A stretch of DNA of 64,000 nucleotides from Actinomycetota bacterium (GCA_019347675.1 JAHWKW010000005.1:101263-165262), one strand, 5' to 3'; shown: positions 1 to 13,061, counted from the stretch's first letter. The notes: generated by a model from the sequence alone, not told the origin. A program made the numbers and translations.

Positions 1-1
1 G

Positions 2-253
2 GAGTTCAAGAAGGAAGTCGCCGAAGCGGTGGTCGAGCTGCTACGGCCCGTCCAGGACCGCTACCAGCAGCTGGCCAGCGACCTCGTGCAGCTGCAGGGA
101 CTGCTCGCCGTCGGAGCTGACAAAGCTCACGAGGTGGCGTCCGCGACGCTCGCCGCAGCCAAGGACGCCGTCGGGCTGGTCCCCCCGGTCGGCGAGCGGT
201 GGACCGACGTGGCGCTGGCGGCACCCCAGCAGGACACCTCGCCGGCGTGGTGA
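2..253 (+). CDS. trpS: Tryptophanyl-tRNA synthetase, C-terminal end (partial)
   Basis: Only the last 83 codons are present; the gene enters from the left edge already in frame. The segment reads EFKKEVAEAVVELL, then RPVQDRYQQL and GADKAHEVAS, which is the usual helical tail of bacterial TrpRS (pattern FK..VAE.VV..L.P...RY..L, then GA.KA...A..TL). TrpRS charges tRNA-Trp in the cytoplasm. The catalytic Rossmann domain with HIGH and KMSKS motifs would lie outside the window. The gene ends at a TGA and converges on the glutamate dehydrogenase, leaving only 7 bp between the two stops. The call rests on this tail alone, so it is good but not certain. Confidence 0.82.
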   Translation, partial: EFKKEVAEAVVELLRPVQDRYQQLASDLVQLQGLLAVGADKAHEVASATLAAAKDAVGLVPPVGERWTDVALAAPQQDTSPAW

Positions 254-260
254 GCCCGCG

Positions 261-1514
261 TCAGATGTAGCCGCGTAGCGTCGCGGCTTCGGCGACTCGG
301 TCGACCGCGAGCGCGAACGCTGCCTGGCGCGGGGACACCCCCTTCCGCTCGGCGAAGTCACGGACCTCGTGGTACGCGCGCGTGAGCCGCTTGTGCAGCC
401 GGGCGTTGACCTCGTCCTCGTCCCAGCGGAACTCCTGCACGTTCTGCACCCACTCGAAGTAGGAGACGGTCACGCCACCGGCGTTGGCGAGGATGTCCGG
501 GATGATGGTGATCCCGTTGTCAGCCAGGATGCGGTCGGCGGCCGGGGTGGTGGGATGGTTGGCGCCCTCCACCACCAGCTTCGCCTGCACACGGTCGGCG
601 TTGTCGGCGGTGATCACCTCCCCGAGGGCGGCAGGGATCACGATGTCGACGTCGAGCAACAGCACGTCGTCGGGGCGGTCGAGCGGCTCCCCGCCGGGGA
701 AGTTCGCCACGGAACCGCTGTCTCGAACCTCGTCCAGGAGCTTGTCCACGTCCAGGCCGTCACCGTGGAAGACGCCACCGGCGGCGTCGGACACCGCCAC
801 GACCCGGTACCCCGCGTCGTGCGCCAGCCGCGCGGCCCACGACCCGACGTTGCCGAAGCCCTGGATCGCCACCGTCAGCGACCCGCTCAGACCCGCGTCG
901 CGGACGGCTTCGTCGGTGAGGGCCACCACCCCACGGCCGGTTGCAGCCTCACGGCCGTAGGAGCCACCCAGCGCGATCGGCTTCCCCGTGACGATCTGCG
1001 GGGTGTGACCCATCCTGCGGCCGTACTGGTCCATGATCCACGCCATGACCTGCGCGTTGGTGTTGACGTCCGGAGCCGGGATATCACGGTTGGGGCCGAT
1101 GATGTGGCTGATCTGGTCGGTGTAGCGCCGCGTCATCCCCTCCCGCTCCCGCGTTGACATCCCCGTGGGATCCACCTCGATCCCGCCCTTGGCGCCTCCG
1201 AACGGCAGCTCCACCAGGGCGGTCTTCCACGTCATGAGCGACGCCAGCGCGCGCACCTCCTCGATGTGGGCGCTGGGGTGGTACCGCAGGCCGCCCTTGT
1301 ACGGCCCGCGCGCACCGTTGTGCTGCACCCGGTAGCCCACGTACAGGTCGACGGCCCCGTCGTCGCGGCGGCCCGGGACCTGCACGCGCAGCTCGCGGTA
1401 GGTGCCGCGCAACGCGTCACGGACGGCAGCGCGCAGGCCGACGACGTCCGCGGCCTCCTCGAAGAAGTAGTTGACCGCCTCGAAGGGGGTCATCGCGTCG
1501 CGCAGCTCGACCAC
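261..1514 (-). CDS. gdhA: Glutamate dehydrogenase (Glu/Leu/Phe/Val dehydrogenase family)
   Basis: This cytoplasmic enzyme interconverts glutamate and 2-oxoglutarate plus ammonia. The 417-residue length fits the hexameric GDH family (about 410-450). Visible motifs are PYKGGLRYHP (about residues 71-80), the catalytic-lysine segment GGAKGG (about 106-111), PAPDVNTN (about 147-154) and the dinucleotide-binding loop GFGNVGS (about 219-225). I chose a GTG at 1514 because GGGAG lies 6 nt upstream; an ATG seven codons further in (1493) is possible, and the longer open frame upstream lacks family similarity. It is divergent from the sdhC gene, sharing a promoter region of about 120 bp. Cofactor preference (NAD or NADP) cannot be read safely. 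Confidence 0.9.
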   Translation of the reverse strand: MVELRDAMTPFEAVNYFFEEAADVVGLRAAVRDALRGTYRELRVQVPGRRDDGAVDLYVGYRVQHNGARGPYKGGLRYHPSAHIEEVRALASLMTWKTALVELPFGGAKGGIEVDPTGMSTREREGMTRRYTDQISHIIGPNRDIPAPDVNTNAQVMAWIMDQYGRRMGHTPQIVTGKPIALGGSYGREAATGRGVVALTDEAVRDAGLSGSLTVAIQGFGNVGSWAARLAHDAGYRVVAVSDAAGGVFHGDGLDVDKLLDEVRDSGSVANFPGGEPLDRPDDVLLLDVDIVIPAALGEVITADNADRVQAKLVVEGANHPTTPAADRILADNGITIIPDILANAGGVTVSYFEWVQNVQEFRWDEDEVNARLHKRLTRAYHEVRDFAERKGVSPRQAAFALAVDRVAEAATLRGYI

Positions 1515-1633
1515 CGTGGGCTCCCGCTCGGGTGCGCGTCCATGGTGGCAGCCGACCGCCCCGGGCGCATCGCGGCTGATCGGCCGCCAGGGCGGCGTTG
1601 CTAGCCTCGTCGCGCCGCCGCAGGAGAAGATCG

Positions 1634-2394
1634 ATGCCGACGCCAACGCCGACCGAATCGGCGCGCATCGACCCGACGCGGCGAGCGCCGAGGAAACAAC
1701 CGCGCCGCAGCCGCCGCTCCTTCTGGCTGCTGGAGCTGTACCGGTCGGCTCTCGGCAAGAAGTACGTCATGGCGTTGACCGGGATCGTGCTCCTGGCGTT
1801 CGTCCTCGCCCACATGATCGGGAACTTCAAGCTGTACGTGGGCGAGGACGAGATGAACCACTACGCGGAGTGGCTCCGGGGGCTGATGGTTCCGGCGCTG
1901 CCCGAGACCGTGTTCCTGTGGATGATGCGCTCGGTGCTGATCGCGTCGTTCGTCTTCCACGTCCACGCCAGCTACGCGCTGACGGTGATGAATCGGCGAG
2001 CGCGCACGGTCCCGTACCAGTCGAGACGCGACTACGTCGCGGCGAACTTCGCGGCGCGGACCATGCGCTGGAGCGGGGTCATCGTCGGCCTGTTCGTGGT
2101 GTTCCACCTCGCCGACCTGACGTGGGGGTTCGCCAACCCCGGGTTCGACCGCGGAGAGGTGTACGACAACGTGGTCGTCAGCTTCTCGCGCTGGCCGGTC
2201 TCGCTGTTCTACATCGCGGCCAACATCGCGCTCGCCTACCACATCTACCACGGAGCGTGGAGCCTGTTCCAGAGCATGGGATGGAACGCACCTCGCTTCA
2301 ACCGCTGGCGGAACGGCTTCGCGGTGACGTTCGCGGTCGTGATCGGCGTCGGTAACGTGTCGTTCCCGATCGCGGTGCTGGGGGGACTCGTGCG

Positions 2395-2398
<4 letters not shown>
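1634..2398 (+). CDS. sdhC: Succinate dehydrogenase cytochrome b subunit (SdhC, fused b558 type)
   Basis: This is the membrane anchor of complex II, which passes electrons from the SdhAB head to quinone. The protein has 254 residues with about five hydrophobic helices, the first at about residues 44-65. Histidines suited to heme ligation sit in [21 protein letters not shown] and AYHIYHG, as in the single-polypeptide diheme b558 family (TIGR02046-like) rather than separate SdhC/SdhD. The ATG at 1634 is preferred over one at 1598 because AGGAG lies 7 nt before it. A TAGCCT -10-like box lies at 1602-1607. The stop overlaps the sdhA start (ATGA), so sdhCAB is translationally coupled. Confidence 0.88.
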
Positions 2399-4448
<2,050 letters not shown>

Positions 4449-4452
<4 letters not shown>

Positions 4453-5252
4453 CCGAGCCCGGTGCCAGCAAGAGCCCTGCAGCCAGCGACGGGATGCGGA
4501 TCACCGTGCGCGTGTGGCGCCAGACCGGTCCCTCCGCCCCGGGGCGGTTCGAGACGTACGTGGCCGACCGAGTCAGCGGCGAGATGTCGTTCCTGGAGAT
4601 GCTCGATCAGATCAACGAGGAGCTGATCAGCGACGGCGACGAGCCCATCGCCTTCGACAGCGACTGTCGGGAGGGGATCTGCGGGTCCTGCGGCATGATG
4701 ATCAACGGGCGGGCGCATGGCCCCTTGACCGCCACGGCGACCTGCCAGCTGCACATGCGTCACTTCCGCGACGGCGACGAGATCGTCGTCGAACCGTGGC
4801 GGGCGTCGGCGTTCCCGGTGATCAAGGACCTGGTGGTCAACCGCAGTTCCCTGGACCGGATCATCGAGGCCGGCGGCTACGTCTCGGTGAACACCGGCTC
4901 GGCGCCGGACGCGAACCTCATCCCGATCCCCAAGGACGTCGCCGACCGGGCCTTCGACGCGGCTGCGTGCATCGGGTGCGGGGCGTGCGTGGCCGCGTGC
5001 CCCAACGGCGCTGCACAGCTTTTCACCGCCTCCAAGGTGGCACACCTCGACATGCTCCCGCAGGGTCAGGCCGAGCGGTACTCGCGTGCGGCCGACATGG
5101 TCGACGTGATGGAGCAGTACTTCGGGTCGTGCACCAACTTCGCCGAGTGCGAGGCGGCGTGCCCCAAGGCGATCTCGATCGACTTCATCGCGATGATGAA
5201 CCGCGACTACCTCAAGGCACAGTTCCACATCCGCCGCAAGCGCCAGGTGTGA
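4449..5252 (+). CDS. sdhB: Succinate dehydrogenase iron-sulfur subunit
   Basis: This subunit carries electrons from the SdhA flavin to the membrane anchor through iron-sulfur clusters. The protein has 267 residues. The plant-ferredoxin-type 2Fe-2S site is [13 protein letters not shown] with a later C in TATC. The bacterial-ferredoxin half has [14 protein letters not shown] and then [12 protein letters not shown], giving the cysteines for the 4Fe-4S and 3Fe-4S clusters. The GTG at 4449 overlaps the sdhA TGA by three bases, so I prefer it to the internal ATG at 4494. An open frame runs further upstream inside sdhA but is a shadow. The stop overlaps the next gene's GTG. Confidence 0.93.
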
Positions 5253-6199
5253 CCACCAGCGCGCAGCTCGCCCAGGCCGCACAGGCCTGGCTCGACACGC
5301 TCGATGACACGCGCCGACAACAGGCGAGCAGGCCGTTCGACGACGCCCGCCGGCAGTGGGCGTACACGCCGGGCCGCAGGGACGGGGTGGCGTTCGCCGG
5401 CATGCCGCGTGATCAGGCCAAGGCTGCGCACCGGCTCCTGGCCAGCGTGCTCCGCCCCCACGTCCACGCGCAGGTGGCCGCGATCATGGGACTCGAGGAC
5501 GTGCTCGACGGCTTGGAGGGTGGGCGGCGGGACCGTCACGCCGGCGACTACTGGATGATCGTGCACGGCGAGCCGGGGGCCACCGCGTGGGGCTGGCGGT
5601 TGGAGGGCCATCACGTGTCGCTCAACGTCACCGTGGCGGCGGGCGATGTGCGCTGCGAACCGCTGTTCCTGGGCGCCAACCCGGCACGGCTCGCCGCCCC
5701 TGGCGGGACGGTGTTGGCGCCGCTCGGCCGCGAGGAGGAGCTCGGGTTCGCGTTGCTGTGGGCCCTGCCACCGGGCCGACGCGATCAGGCCTGGGTCTCG
5801 ATGGACGCGCCCGGGGACGTCCTCACCGATGCGGCGGCGCAGCTGGACGGCAGCGTCGACGCGCAGGGTGTGGCGCTGGGGGCGTTGGTCGGTGAGGCCG
5901 ACCGCCTCGCCGACACCCTCCTCGAGGTGTACCTCGAGCGGACGACCGGCGGAGACGACACGCGACGTGACCGGATCACCGCCGGACGGGATCAGCTGCG
6001 GTTCGCGTGGGCCGGCGGCGACCAGCCCGGCCAGCCCCACTACTACCGGCTGCAAGGGTCCCGGCTGCTGATCGAGCTGGACAACACTCAGAACGACGCC
6101 AACCACGTCCACACGGTCTGCCGGGATCCCCTCGGTGACTTCGGGGACGACCTGCTCCGCGCGCATATCCGAGCCGGACAGACCCCCGACGACGCGTGA
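5249..6199 (+). CDS. DUF3500-family protein of unknown function
   Basis: The protein has 316 residues and fits the DUF3500 family. Typical stretches are an N-terminal helical part with [10 protein letters not shown] and RRQWAYTPG, the central [14 protein letters not shown] and [13 protein letters not shown], and the C-terminal [17 protein letters not shown] and [11 protein letters not shown]. No enzymatic function is established for the family; the conserved His, Glu and Asp residues suggest possible metal or ligand binding, which is inference. The GTG at 5249 overlaps the sdhB stop (GTGA), so the gene is translated as the fourth member of the sdhCAB operon. No signal peptide or membrane segment is visible. 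Confidence 0.75.
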   Translation: MTTSAQLAQAAQAWLDTLDDTRRQQASRPFDDARRQWAYTPGRRDGVAFAGMPRDQAKAAHRLLASVLRPHVHAQVAAIMGLEDVLDGLEGGRRDRHAGDYWMIVHGEPGATAWGWRLEGHHVSLNVTVAAGDVRCEPLFLGANPARLAAPGGTVLAPLGREEELGFALLWALPPGRRDQAWVSMDAPGDVLTDAAAQLDGSVDAQGVALGALVGEADRLADTLLEVYLERTTGGDDTRRDRITAGRDQLRFAWAGGDQPGQPHYYRLQGSRLLIELDNTQNDANHVHTVCRDPLGDFGDDLLRAHIRAGQTPDDA

Positions 6200-6201
6200 A
6201 T

Positions 6202-6207
6202 TACGCT
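6202..6207 (+). promoter_or_regulatory. -10 box (TACGCT) of a probable leaderless promoter for the mutase gene
   Basis: TACGCT fits the actinobacterial TANNNT -10 consensus and ends exactly 6 nt before the ATG at 6214, leaving no room for a 5' leader. The same spacing recurs before lpdA, the GNAT gene and vapB in this window. Confidence 0.5.
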
Positions 6208-6213
6208 GGCGGT

Positions 6214-7806
<1,593 letters not shown>

Positions 7807-7851
7807 GCCCCCGACGACAGCGCGCCGGTCGGTCGCACCACCGACCTGGGT

Positions 7852-7857
7852 TACCGT
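7852..7857 (+). promoter_or_regulatory. -10 box (TACCGT) of a probable leaderless promoter for the flavoprotein gene
   Basis: TACCGT matches TANNNT and is followed by exactly 6 nt and then the ATG at 7864. No Shine-Dalgarno sequence precedes the ATG. Confidence 0.5.
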
Positions 7858-7863
7858 GCGGCC

Positions 7864-9258
7864 ATGGTGCAACACCAGCGGATCGTGATCCTCGGCGGTG
7901 GGCCGGGTGGGTACGAGGCGGCACTCGTCGCCGCGGAGCTCGGCGCGGACGTCACGGTCGTGACCGACGAAGGGCTCGGCGGCAACTGCGTGCTGTGGGA
8001 CTGTGTCCCGTCGAAGACGCTGATCGTCTCCGCCGAGGCGATGGGGTGGATCTCAGCCGCGGCCGAGCTCGGTGTTCGTGTTCCCGAGGCTCGCGAACTC
8101 GACCGCACCTACGTCGATTACCCGGCTGTTGCCCGGCGCGTGATGGCCCTGGCCCACAATCAGTCACGCGACATCGAGCAGAAGGTCGTCGCCAGCGGGG
8201 CGGTGATCGTCCGCGGCTGGGGACGCCTCACCGGCCCTCACGAGGTCTCGGTCGAGCTCACGGCCGGGGTGACCCGCACGCTTCGCGCCGACGTCCTGCT
8301 GATCGCCACCGGGTCGACGCCGCGCATCCTGCCGTTCTTCGAGCCCGACGGTGACCGGGTGCTGACCGCCAAGGACGTCTACGGGTTGCACGAGGTCCCC
8401 GAGCGGCTGATCGTGGTGGGGTCGGGTGCGACCGGTGCGGAGTTCGCCCACGCGTTCGTGCGGTTCGGATCGGACGTCGTCCTGGTGTCCTCGCGGGAGC
8501 TGATCCTGCCCACGGAGGATCCCGACGCTGCTCAGGTCATCGAGGAGGTCTTCGAGCGGCGCGGGATGACCATCCTGCGCAAGGTCCGCGCCGTGTCGTG
8601 TGAGCGGACCTCCGCCGGGGTGGTGGTCGGGTTGGGCGATGGCGATCACGTCGAGGGCAGTCACGTCCTGTTCACCGTCGGACAGATCTCGCGGTCCCGC
8701 GGGATCGGGCTCGAACAGGCCGGGGTGCGGATCGCCGAGTGGGGGGGGATCGAGGTCGACGGGGTTTCACGCACCAACGTGCCGTGGATCTACGCCGCCG
8801 GGGACGTGGTCGGCCGGGTCATGCTCGCCAACGTGGCTGCGATGCAGGGGCGGGTGGCGATGTGGCACGCGCTGGGGCAGGCGGTCTCGCCCATCCGCTG
8901 GGATGCGACCACGTCGACCATCTTCACCGACCCCGAGGTGGCCACGACCGGGTACACGGAGGCGGATTGCCGTCAGCGGGACCTGCCGTTCCGTTCCACG
9001 AGGTTGGATTTCTCGGGCAACCCTCGGGCGAAGATGGCGGCTCGCACGGACGGCTTCGTGAAGGTCGTGGCGATGCCCGGCTCCGGGACCGTCCTCGGTG
9101 GGGTGGTGGTCAGCGATGCCGCATCCGACCTGATCCAGCCACTGGCTGTCGCGGTCGAGAACCGGTTGACGGTCTTGCAGCTGGCTCGGACGTCGACCGT
9201 CTACCCGTCCATGGCCGGGTCCGTGTCGGAGGCGGCGCGGCTGCTGATGTCCGACTGA
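7864..9258 (+). CDS. lpdA: LpdA-like flavoprotein disulfide reductase (NAD(P)H-quinone reductase type)
   Basis: The protein has 464 residues of the pyridine-nucleotide disulfide oxidoreductase family. An FAD loop GGGPGGYEAA is near residue 11, redox-type cysteines 42 and 47 lie in GGNCVLWDCVPSK, the NAD(P) loop GSGATGAEFAHAF follows, and FAD-contacting YAAGDVVG is near the dimerisation domain. The family's C-terminal His-Glu dyad is absent: the expected HPxxxE reads YPSMAG. This matches Mycobacterium tuberculosis Rv3303c, which works as a quinone reductase rather than dihydrolipoamide dehydrogenase, although Rv3303c lacks the first cysteine kept here. True lipoamide dehydrogenase activity is therefore doubtful. 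The gene starts at an apparently leaderless ATG 57 bp after the mutase gene. Confidence 0.85.
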   Translation: MVQHQRIVILGGGPGGYEAALVAAELGADVTVVTDEGLGGNCVLWDCVPSKTLIVSAEAMGWISAAAELGVRVPEARELDRTYVDYPAVARRVMALAHNQSRDIEQKVVASGAVIVRGWGRLTGPHEVSVELTAGVTRTLRADVLLIATGSTPRILPFFEPDGDRVLTAKDVYGLHEVPERLIVVGSGATGAEFAHAFVRFGSDVVLVSSRELILPTEDPDAAQVIEEVFERRGMTILRKVRAVSCERTSAGVVVGLGDGDHVEGSHVLFTVGQISRSRGIGLEQAGVRIAEWGGIEVDGVSRTNVPWIYAAGDVVGRVMLANVAAMQGRVAMWHALGQAVSPIRWDATTSTIFTDPEVATTGYTEADCRQRDLPFRSTRLDFSGNPRAKMAARTDGFVKVVAMPGSGTVLGGVVVSDAASDLIQPLAVAVENRLTVLQLARTSTVYPSMAGSVSEAARLLMSD

Positions 9259-9409
9259 CACGACGTGTCGAGCGGGCGCCGGTGGCCTTCGGCGGGCGGC
9301 GCCTGGCTGCCCGGCCGGGACGCGCCGCTAGGCTGCCTTGTTGTCGCTTCAGCCAACGGCGACGGCTCGTTCCCACGCAGTCATCAACGGAGGCACGCAG
9401 GAGGCAGTC

Positions 9410-10639
9410 ATGGCGGAGGAGGGGCGGCGTCCGCCCTGGCGTGGCATCACGCTCAGTATCGGTGCGGTGTTGCTGATCGCCGCTGTGGTGGCGACCTTCT
9501 GGCCGGAGAAGCCACCGTTCCTGATCGAGAACTGGCACGTCGCCGGGGTCGACGGCTCGGAGAACGCCGTCATGCGCGCGGCCAGCGATACCAGCCAGGG
9601 TTTCGTCGCGGTCGGCCACCGCCTGGTGGACGGACGTCAGGAGGCCGCGGTGTGGCTGAGCACTGACGGCCACCACTGGCGCGAGGCGGACACCGGTCCG
9701 TTCAGTGCGCAGCGCCTCGGCGAGGACGCCAACATCGAGCTCACCGCGGTGGGGTTCGGACAGCAGGACGTGCTGGCCGCCGGTCGTGAGTGGACCGATG
9801 AGGAGTCGGTCGTGGCGATCTGGCACTCCCCCGACAACGGCGAGACCTGGGACCGCCTGCCGCACGACCCGGACGTGTTCGGGCCGGGCGAGATCACCGC
9901 GATCACCTCCCGCGGCCAGGGCCGCTGGGTGGCGGTCGGCGAGATCCGCGACCCCGACCGGACGGTCGGGCAGGTATGGCGCTCGCCCGACGCCTTCCTG
10001 TGGGAGCGGATCGTCCCGCCCGTCGTCGCCGACGACGCTCACCAGCGGCTGTTGACGGTCACCGCCGGTGGGCCGGGCGTGGTCGTGGGCGGTGCGTCCG
10101 AGGATCCCGGAACGGCCGGCACCACGGTCGTGCACACCCCGGTGTGGACCTCCCAAGACGGCCGCCAGTGGAAGCAGGTGTCCAATCAGGATGAGCCGAT
10201 CTTCCCCGCCGACACCGTCATCCGGGGGATAACGACAGGCGCACAAGCGACGCTGATCGCGGTCGCCGACATCGGCCCGCCCGACGCCCAGACCGTGGCG
10301 GCGTTCCGGTCCCTCGACAAGGAGGCCAGCAAGTGGCACACCAGCCACGAGATCCCCACCGAGGAGCAGCACGCCAGCATGGGCGGCATCGTGGCGGGCC
10401 CGGAAGGGTTCCTGGTGGCGGCCGGTGCGCTGGGCTCAGGTGACAGCCGGCGGGCGGCGGTGTGGCTGTCGAACAAGGGCGTCAAGTGGGAGCTGGTTCA
10501 CGGGTCCGCGTTCGAGGAGGTCACCGGCGCCCGGGCTCTGGCCGTCACGTCGTTGGGCTCGCGCGTGGCCGTCGTCGGCATGGCCGGCGACGAAGCCTCC
10601 CCGCGGGCGGTCGCGTGGGTGCACGGGCCCCCTTCGTGA
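9410..10639 (+). CDS. Membrane-anchored repeat protein, probable BNR/Asp-box beta-propeller
   Basis: I do not recognise a specific family. The protein has 409 residues with one N-terminal membrane helix (ITLSIGAVLLIAAVVATFW, about residues 17-35) and then an extracytoplasmic region built of repeats ending in S-x-D-G-x-x-W-like turns: WLSTDGHHW, WHSPDNGETW, WRSPDAFLW, WTSQDGRQW and WLSNKGVKW. That spacing, with AVG or VAVGE strands before each, suggests a six- or seven-bladed propeller of the sialidase/BNR fold. No catalytic residues are evident, so binding or scaffolding is more likely than hydrolysis. The ATG at 9410 has AGGAGG 5 nt upstream, and a TAGGCT -10-like box lies near 9329. The gene stands alone and converges on the biotin carboxylase gene. 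Confidence 0.6.
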   Translation: MAEEGRRPPWRGITLSIGAVLLIAAVVATFWPEKPPFLIENWHVAGVDGSENAVMRAASDTSQGFVAVGHRLVDGRQEAAVWLSTDGHHWREADTGPFSAQRLGEDANIELTAVGFGQQDVLAAGREWTDEESVVAIWHSPDNGETWDRLPHDPDVFGPGEITAITSRGQGRWVAVGEIRDPDRTVGQVWRSPDAFLWERIVPPVVADDAHQRLLTVTAGGPGVVVGGASEDPGTAGTTVVHTPVWTSQDGRQWKQVSNQDEPIFPADTVIRGITTGAQATLIAVADIGPPDAQTVAAFRSLDKEASKWHTSHEIPTEEQHASMGGIVAGPEGFLVAAGALGSGDSRRAAVWLSNKGVKWELVHGSAFEEVTGARALAVTSLGSRVAVVGMAGDEASPRAVAWVHGPPS

Positions 10640-10670
10640 GCGGCCCGCTCGGCGACGAGCAGGTCCTCGC

Positions 10671-12485
10671 TCAGCCGGCGGCTTCGGCGACGTCCGCCTC
10701 GTCGTCGGGCGGCGCCGGCGTGTCCCCGATCCGCGCGAGGACCGCGCCCGACGGGACCGTGTCCCCGGGGAAGAACCGCAGGTCGTGCACAACCCCGTCG
10801 CGGTGGGCGATGACGTGGTTCTCCATCTTCATGGCCTCGAGCACCGCGACCAGGTCACCGGCGGCCACCGTGTCGCCCTCGGCGGCGGCGTAGGTCACCA
10901 GAGTCCCCTGCATCGGGGCCACCACGTCCGCCCCGCCGGCGCTGACCTGGCCGCCACCGACCCCCGACGCGCGGCGGCGGACCCGATCCGACACGGACGG
11001 CTCCCCGGAGCCGGCCGGGTCCCCCAGGTCCCCGAAGACGGTCACCTCCAAGCGGCGACCATCCACCTCCACCGTGATCGTGCGGCCGGCGGCAGTGGGC
11101 TCCTGGGTGGCGGCCACCGCCTCGTGCCGCTCGAGGGTCGACAGGTCCCACTCGTGCTCGACCGACACGGTCGAGTGGGTCGCCTTGACGAAGTCGTGGT
11201 GCTCGAGTGCGAGACGGTGGAAGGGCGCCACGGTGGGGACCCCCTCGACGACCAGCTCGTCCAGGGCCCGCAGCATCCGTCGGCGGGCCTCCTCGCGGTC
11301 CCCGCCCCACACGATCAGCTTCCCGATCATCGAGTCGTAGAGCCGCGGGATCTCCCAGCCCTGTTCGACGCCTCCGTCGAAGCGGACCCACGGCCCCTGC
11401 GGCAGCGCCAGACGGGTGATCCGCCCCGGACCGGGTGAGAACCCCTCCCCGGGATCCTCGGCGTTGAGCCGCACCTCGATGGCGTGTCCCCGGATCGAGA
11501 CGTCGTCCTGGGTCAGGCCCATCCCGTCACCGGCGGCGATGCGTAGCTGCGCGTGGACCAGGTCCACGCCGGTGACGAACTCGGTGACGGGGTGCTCGAC
11601 CTGCAGCCGCGTGTTCATCTCCAGGAAGTAGAAGTCGTGACCGTTGTTGGCCAGGAGGAACTCGCACGTCCCGGCGTTGTGGTAGCCCACCTGCTGGGCG
11701 ATCCTCACCGCAGCCGCCCCCAGACGCTGGCGCAGTGCGTCCGACACGCCGGGGGCCGGGGCTTCCTCGATCAGCTTCTGGTGGCGGCGCTGCAGCGAGC
11801 AGTCACGCTCGCCGAGGTGGATCACCGTCCCGTCCAGATCGCCCAGTACCTGCACCTCGACGTGGCGGGGCCGTTCCAGGTACCGCTCGAGGTACACCTC
11901 GCCGCGGCCGAACGCCGCCTGGGCCTCACGCGACGCCGACGCGACCGCGTCGCGCAGCTCCGGTTCGGATCGCACGACCCGCATCCCTCGACCGCCCCCG
12001 CCGAACGCGGCCTTCACCGCCACCGGGTAGCCGTGGTCGTCGGCGAACGCGACGGCGGCAGCGATGTCGGTGAGCGGTTCGGGGGTGCCCGGCACGACCG
12101 GAGCGTCCGCGGCCAGTGCCGCCCGGCGCGCCGAGAGCTTGTCGCCCATCCGGCGGATCGACCGTGGAGATGGTCCCACGAACACGAACCCCGCGGCCTG
12201 GACCGCCTCGGCGAAGTCGGCGTTCTCGCTGAAGAAGCCGTAACCTGGGTGGATCGCGTCGACGTCGGCCCGCTCCGCCACGTCGAGGAGCTTCTCGGTG
12301 GCCAGGTAGGAGTCCGCGGCCGAGGCGGGACCGACCAGGAACGCTTCGTCGGCGTAGCGCACGTGGAGCGCGTCGCGGTCCGCCTCGCTGTAGACGGCGA
12401 CCGTGCGGACGCCGAGCTCGCGGCAGGCGCGCATCACCCGCACGGCGATCTCGCCGCGGTTGGCCACGAGGACGGCGTCGAACAC
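10671..12485 (-). CDS. accA: Acyl-CoA (acetyl/propionyl-CoA) carboxylase alpha subunit: biotin carboxylase plus BCCP
   Basis: This cytoplasmic subunit carboxylates its own biotin with bicarbonate and ATP. The 604 residues give, in order, the biotin carboxylase N-domain (FDAVLVANRGEIAVR), ATP-grasp (FGGGGRGMRVV, then HQKLIEEAPAPG), the EMNTRLQVEHPVTE active-site segment, the C-domain, and a biotinyl domain with EAMKMENHV, placing the biotin lysine near residue 553. The GTG at 12485 gives the usual family N-terminus and has GGAAGG upstream; a TACGAT -10-like box lies about 50 bp further up. With the carboxyltransferase and epsilon genes at 13.7-15.5 kb it should form an acyl-CoA carboxylase; the mutase nearby suggests a propionyl-CoA role. 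Confidence 0.92.
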   Translation of the reverse strand: MFDAVLVANRGEIAVRVMRACRELGVRTVAVYSEADRDALHVRYADEAFLVGPASAADSYLATEKLLDVAERADVDAIHPGYGFFSENADFAEAVQAAGFVFVGPSPRSIRRMGDKLSARRAALAADAPVVPGTPEPLTDIAAAVAFADDHGYPVAVKAAFGGGGRGMRVVRSEPELRDAVASASREAQAAFGRGEVYLERYLERPRHVEVQVLGDLDGTVIHLGERDCSLQRRHQKLIEEAPAPGVSDALRQRLGAAAVRIAQQVGYHNAGTCEFLLANNGHDFYFLEMNTRLQVEHPVTEFVTGVDLVHAQLRIAAGDGMGLTQDDVSIRGHAIEVRLNAEDPGEGFSPGPGRITRLALPQGPWVRFDGGVEQGWEIPRLYDSMIGKLIVWGGDREEARRRMLRALDELVVEGVPTVAPFHRLALEHHDFVKATHSTVSVEHEWDLSTLERHEAVAATQEPTAAGRTITVEVDGRRLEVTVFGDLGDPAGSGEPSVSDRVRRRASGVGGGQVSAGGADVVAPMQGTLVTYAAAEGDTVAAGDLVAVLEAMKMENHVIAHRDGVVHDLRFFPGDTVPSGAVLARIGDTPAPPDDEADVAEAAG

Positions 12486-12669
12486 CTGACACGGACCTTC
12501 CGGGATGGCGCACGGACTCGAGACGCCATCGTAACCAGCGGCCCGGCGCATGCTCGACGCCGGCCCGAGCCCGTCACGCTACCGCCGAGCGGCTGTTCCC
12601 CAGGTTTGCACGCCAGGGCGCCAACCGCGACCATGTCGGCTCCCGGCCCCGTCCGTCCAGGAGATCCCC

Positions 12670-13029
12670 GTGTTGCGTCCGCTCGCCTTGCTCCTCGCCG
12701 TCCTGATGGCCGTCGCGCTCGCCGGTTGCGGCGGAGGCGGAGGTGAGACCGCCGACGCCGACGCGACCGTCGCTGCGGTGCGGGAGTTCGACTTCGAACC
12801 CGACAACGTCAGCGTCCAAGCCGGTGAGGTCAGCGTCGCACTGGACAACCGCACCCAGCAACGACACACCTTCGTGATCGAGGGCCGCGAGGACGACCTC
12901 AAGCTGTCGGCCAACGCGGGGGAGACCGATGCCGGCTCGATCGAGCTGCAGCCGGGGACCTACACCTTCTACTGCGACGTGCCGGGCCACCGTCCCGCCG
13001 GCATGGAGGGCACCCTCACCGTCGGATAG
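12670..13029 (+). CDS. Lipoprotein cupredoxin (plastocyanin-like)
   Basis: The protein has 119 residues. The N-terminus is a lipoprotein signal peptide ending in LAGC, so the mature protein should be tethered to the outer face of the membrane. The rest is one cupredoxin fold with type-1 copper ligands visible: His in QRHTF, and Cys, His and Met in YCDVPGHRPAGM (C-x4-H-x4-M). It probably carries electrons to or from a redox enzyme; the partner is not in the window. The GTG start has AGGAGA about 6 nt upstream. A second cupredoxin follows 32 bp later behind an almost identical ribosome site (AGGAGATCCCCGTG), suggesting duplication and co-transcription. Confidence 0.83.
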   Translation: MLRPLALLLAVLMAVALAGCGGGGGETADADATVAAVREFDFEPDNVSVQAGEVSVALDNRTQQRHTFVIEGREDDLKLSANAGETDAGSIELQPGTYTFYCDVPGHRPAGMEGTLTVG

Positions 13030-13061
13030 CCTCGCTCGTCCGACGGATCAAGGAGATCCCC

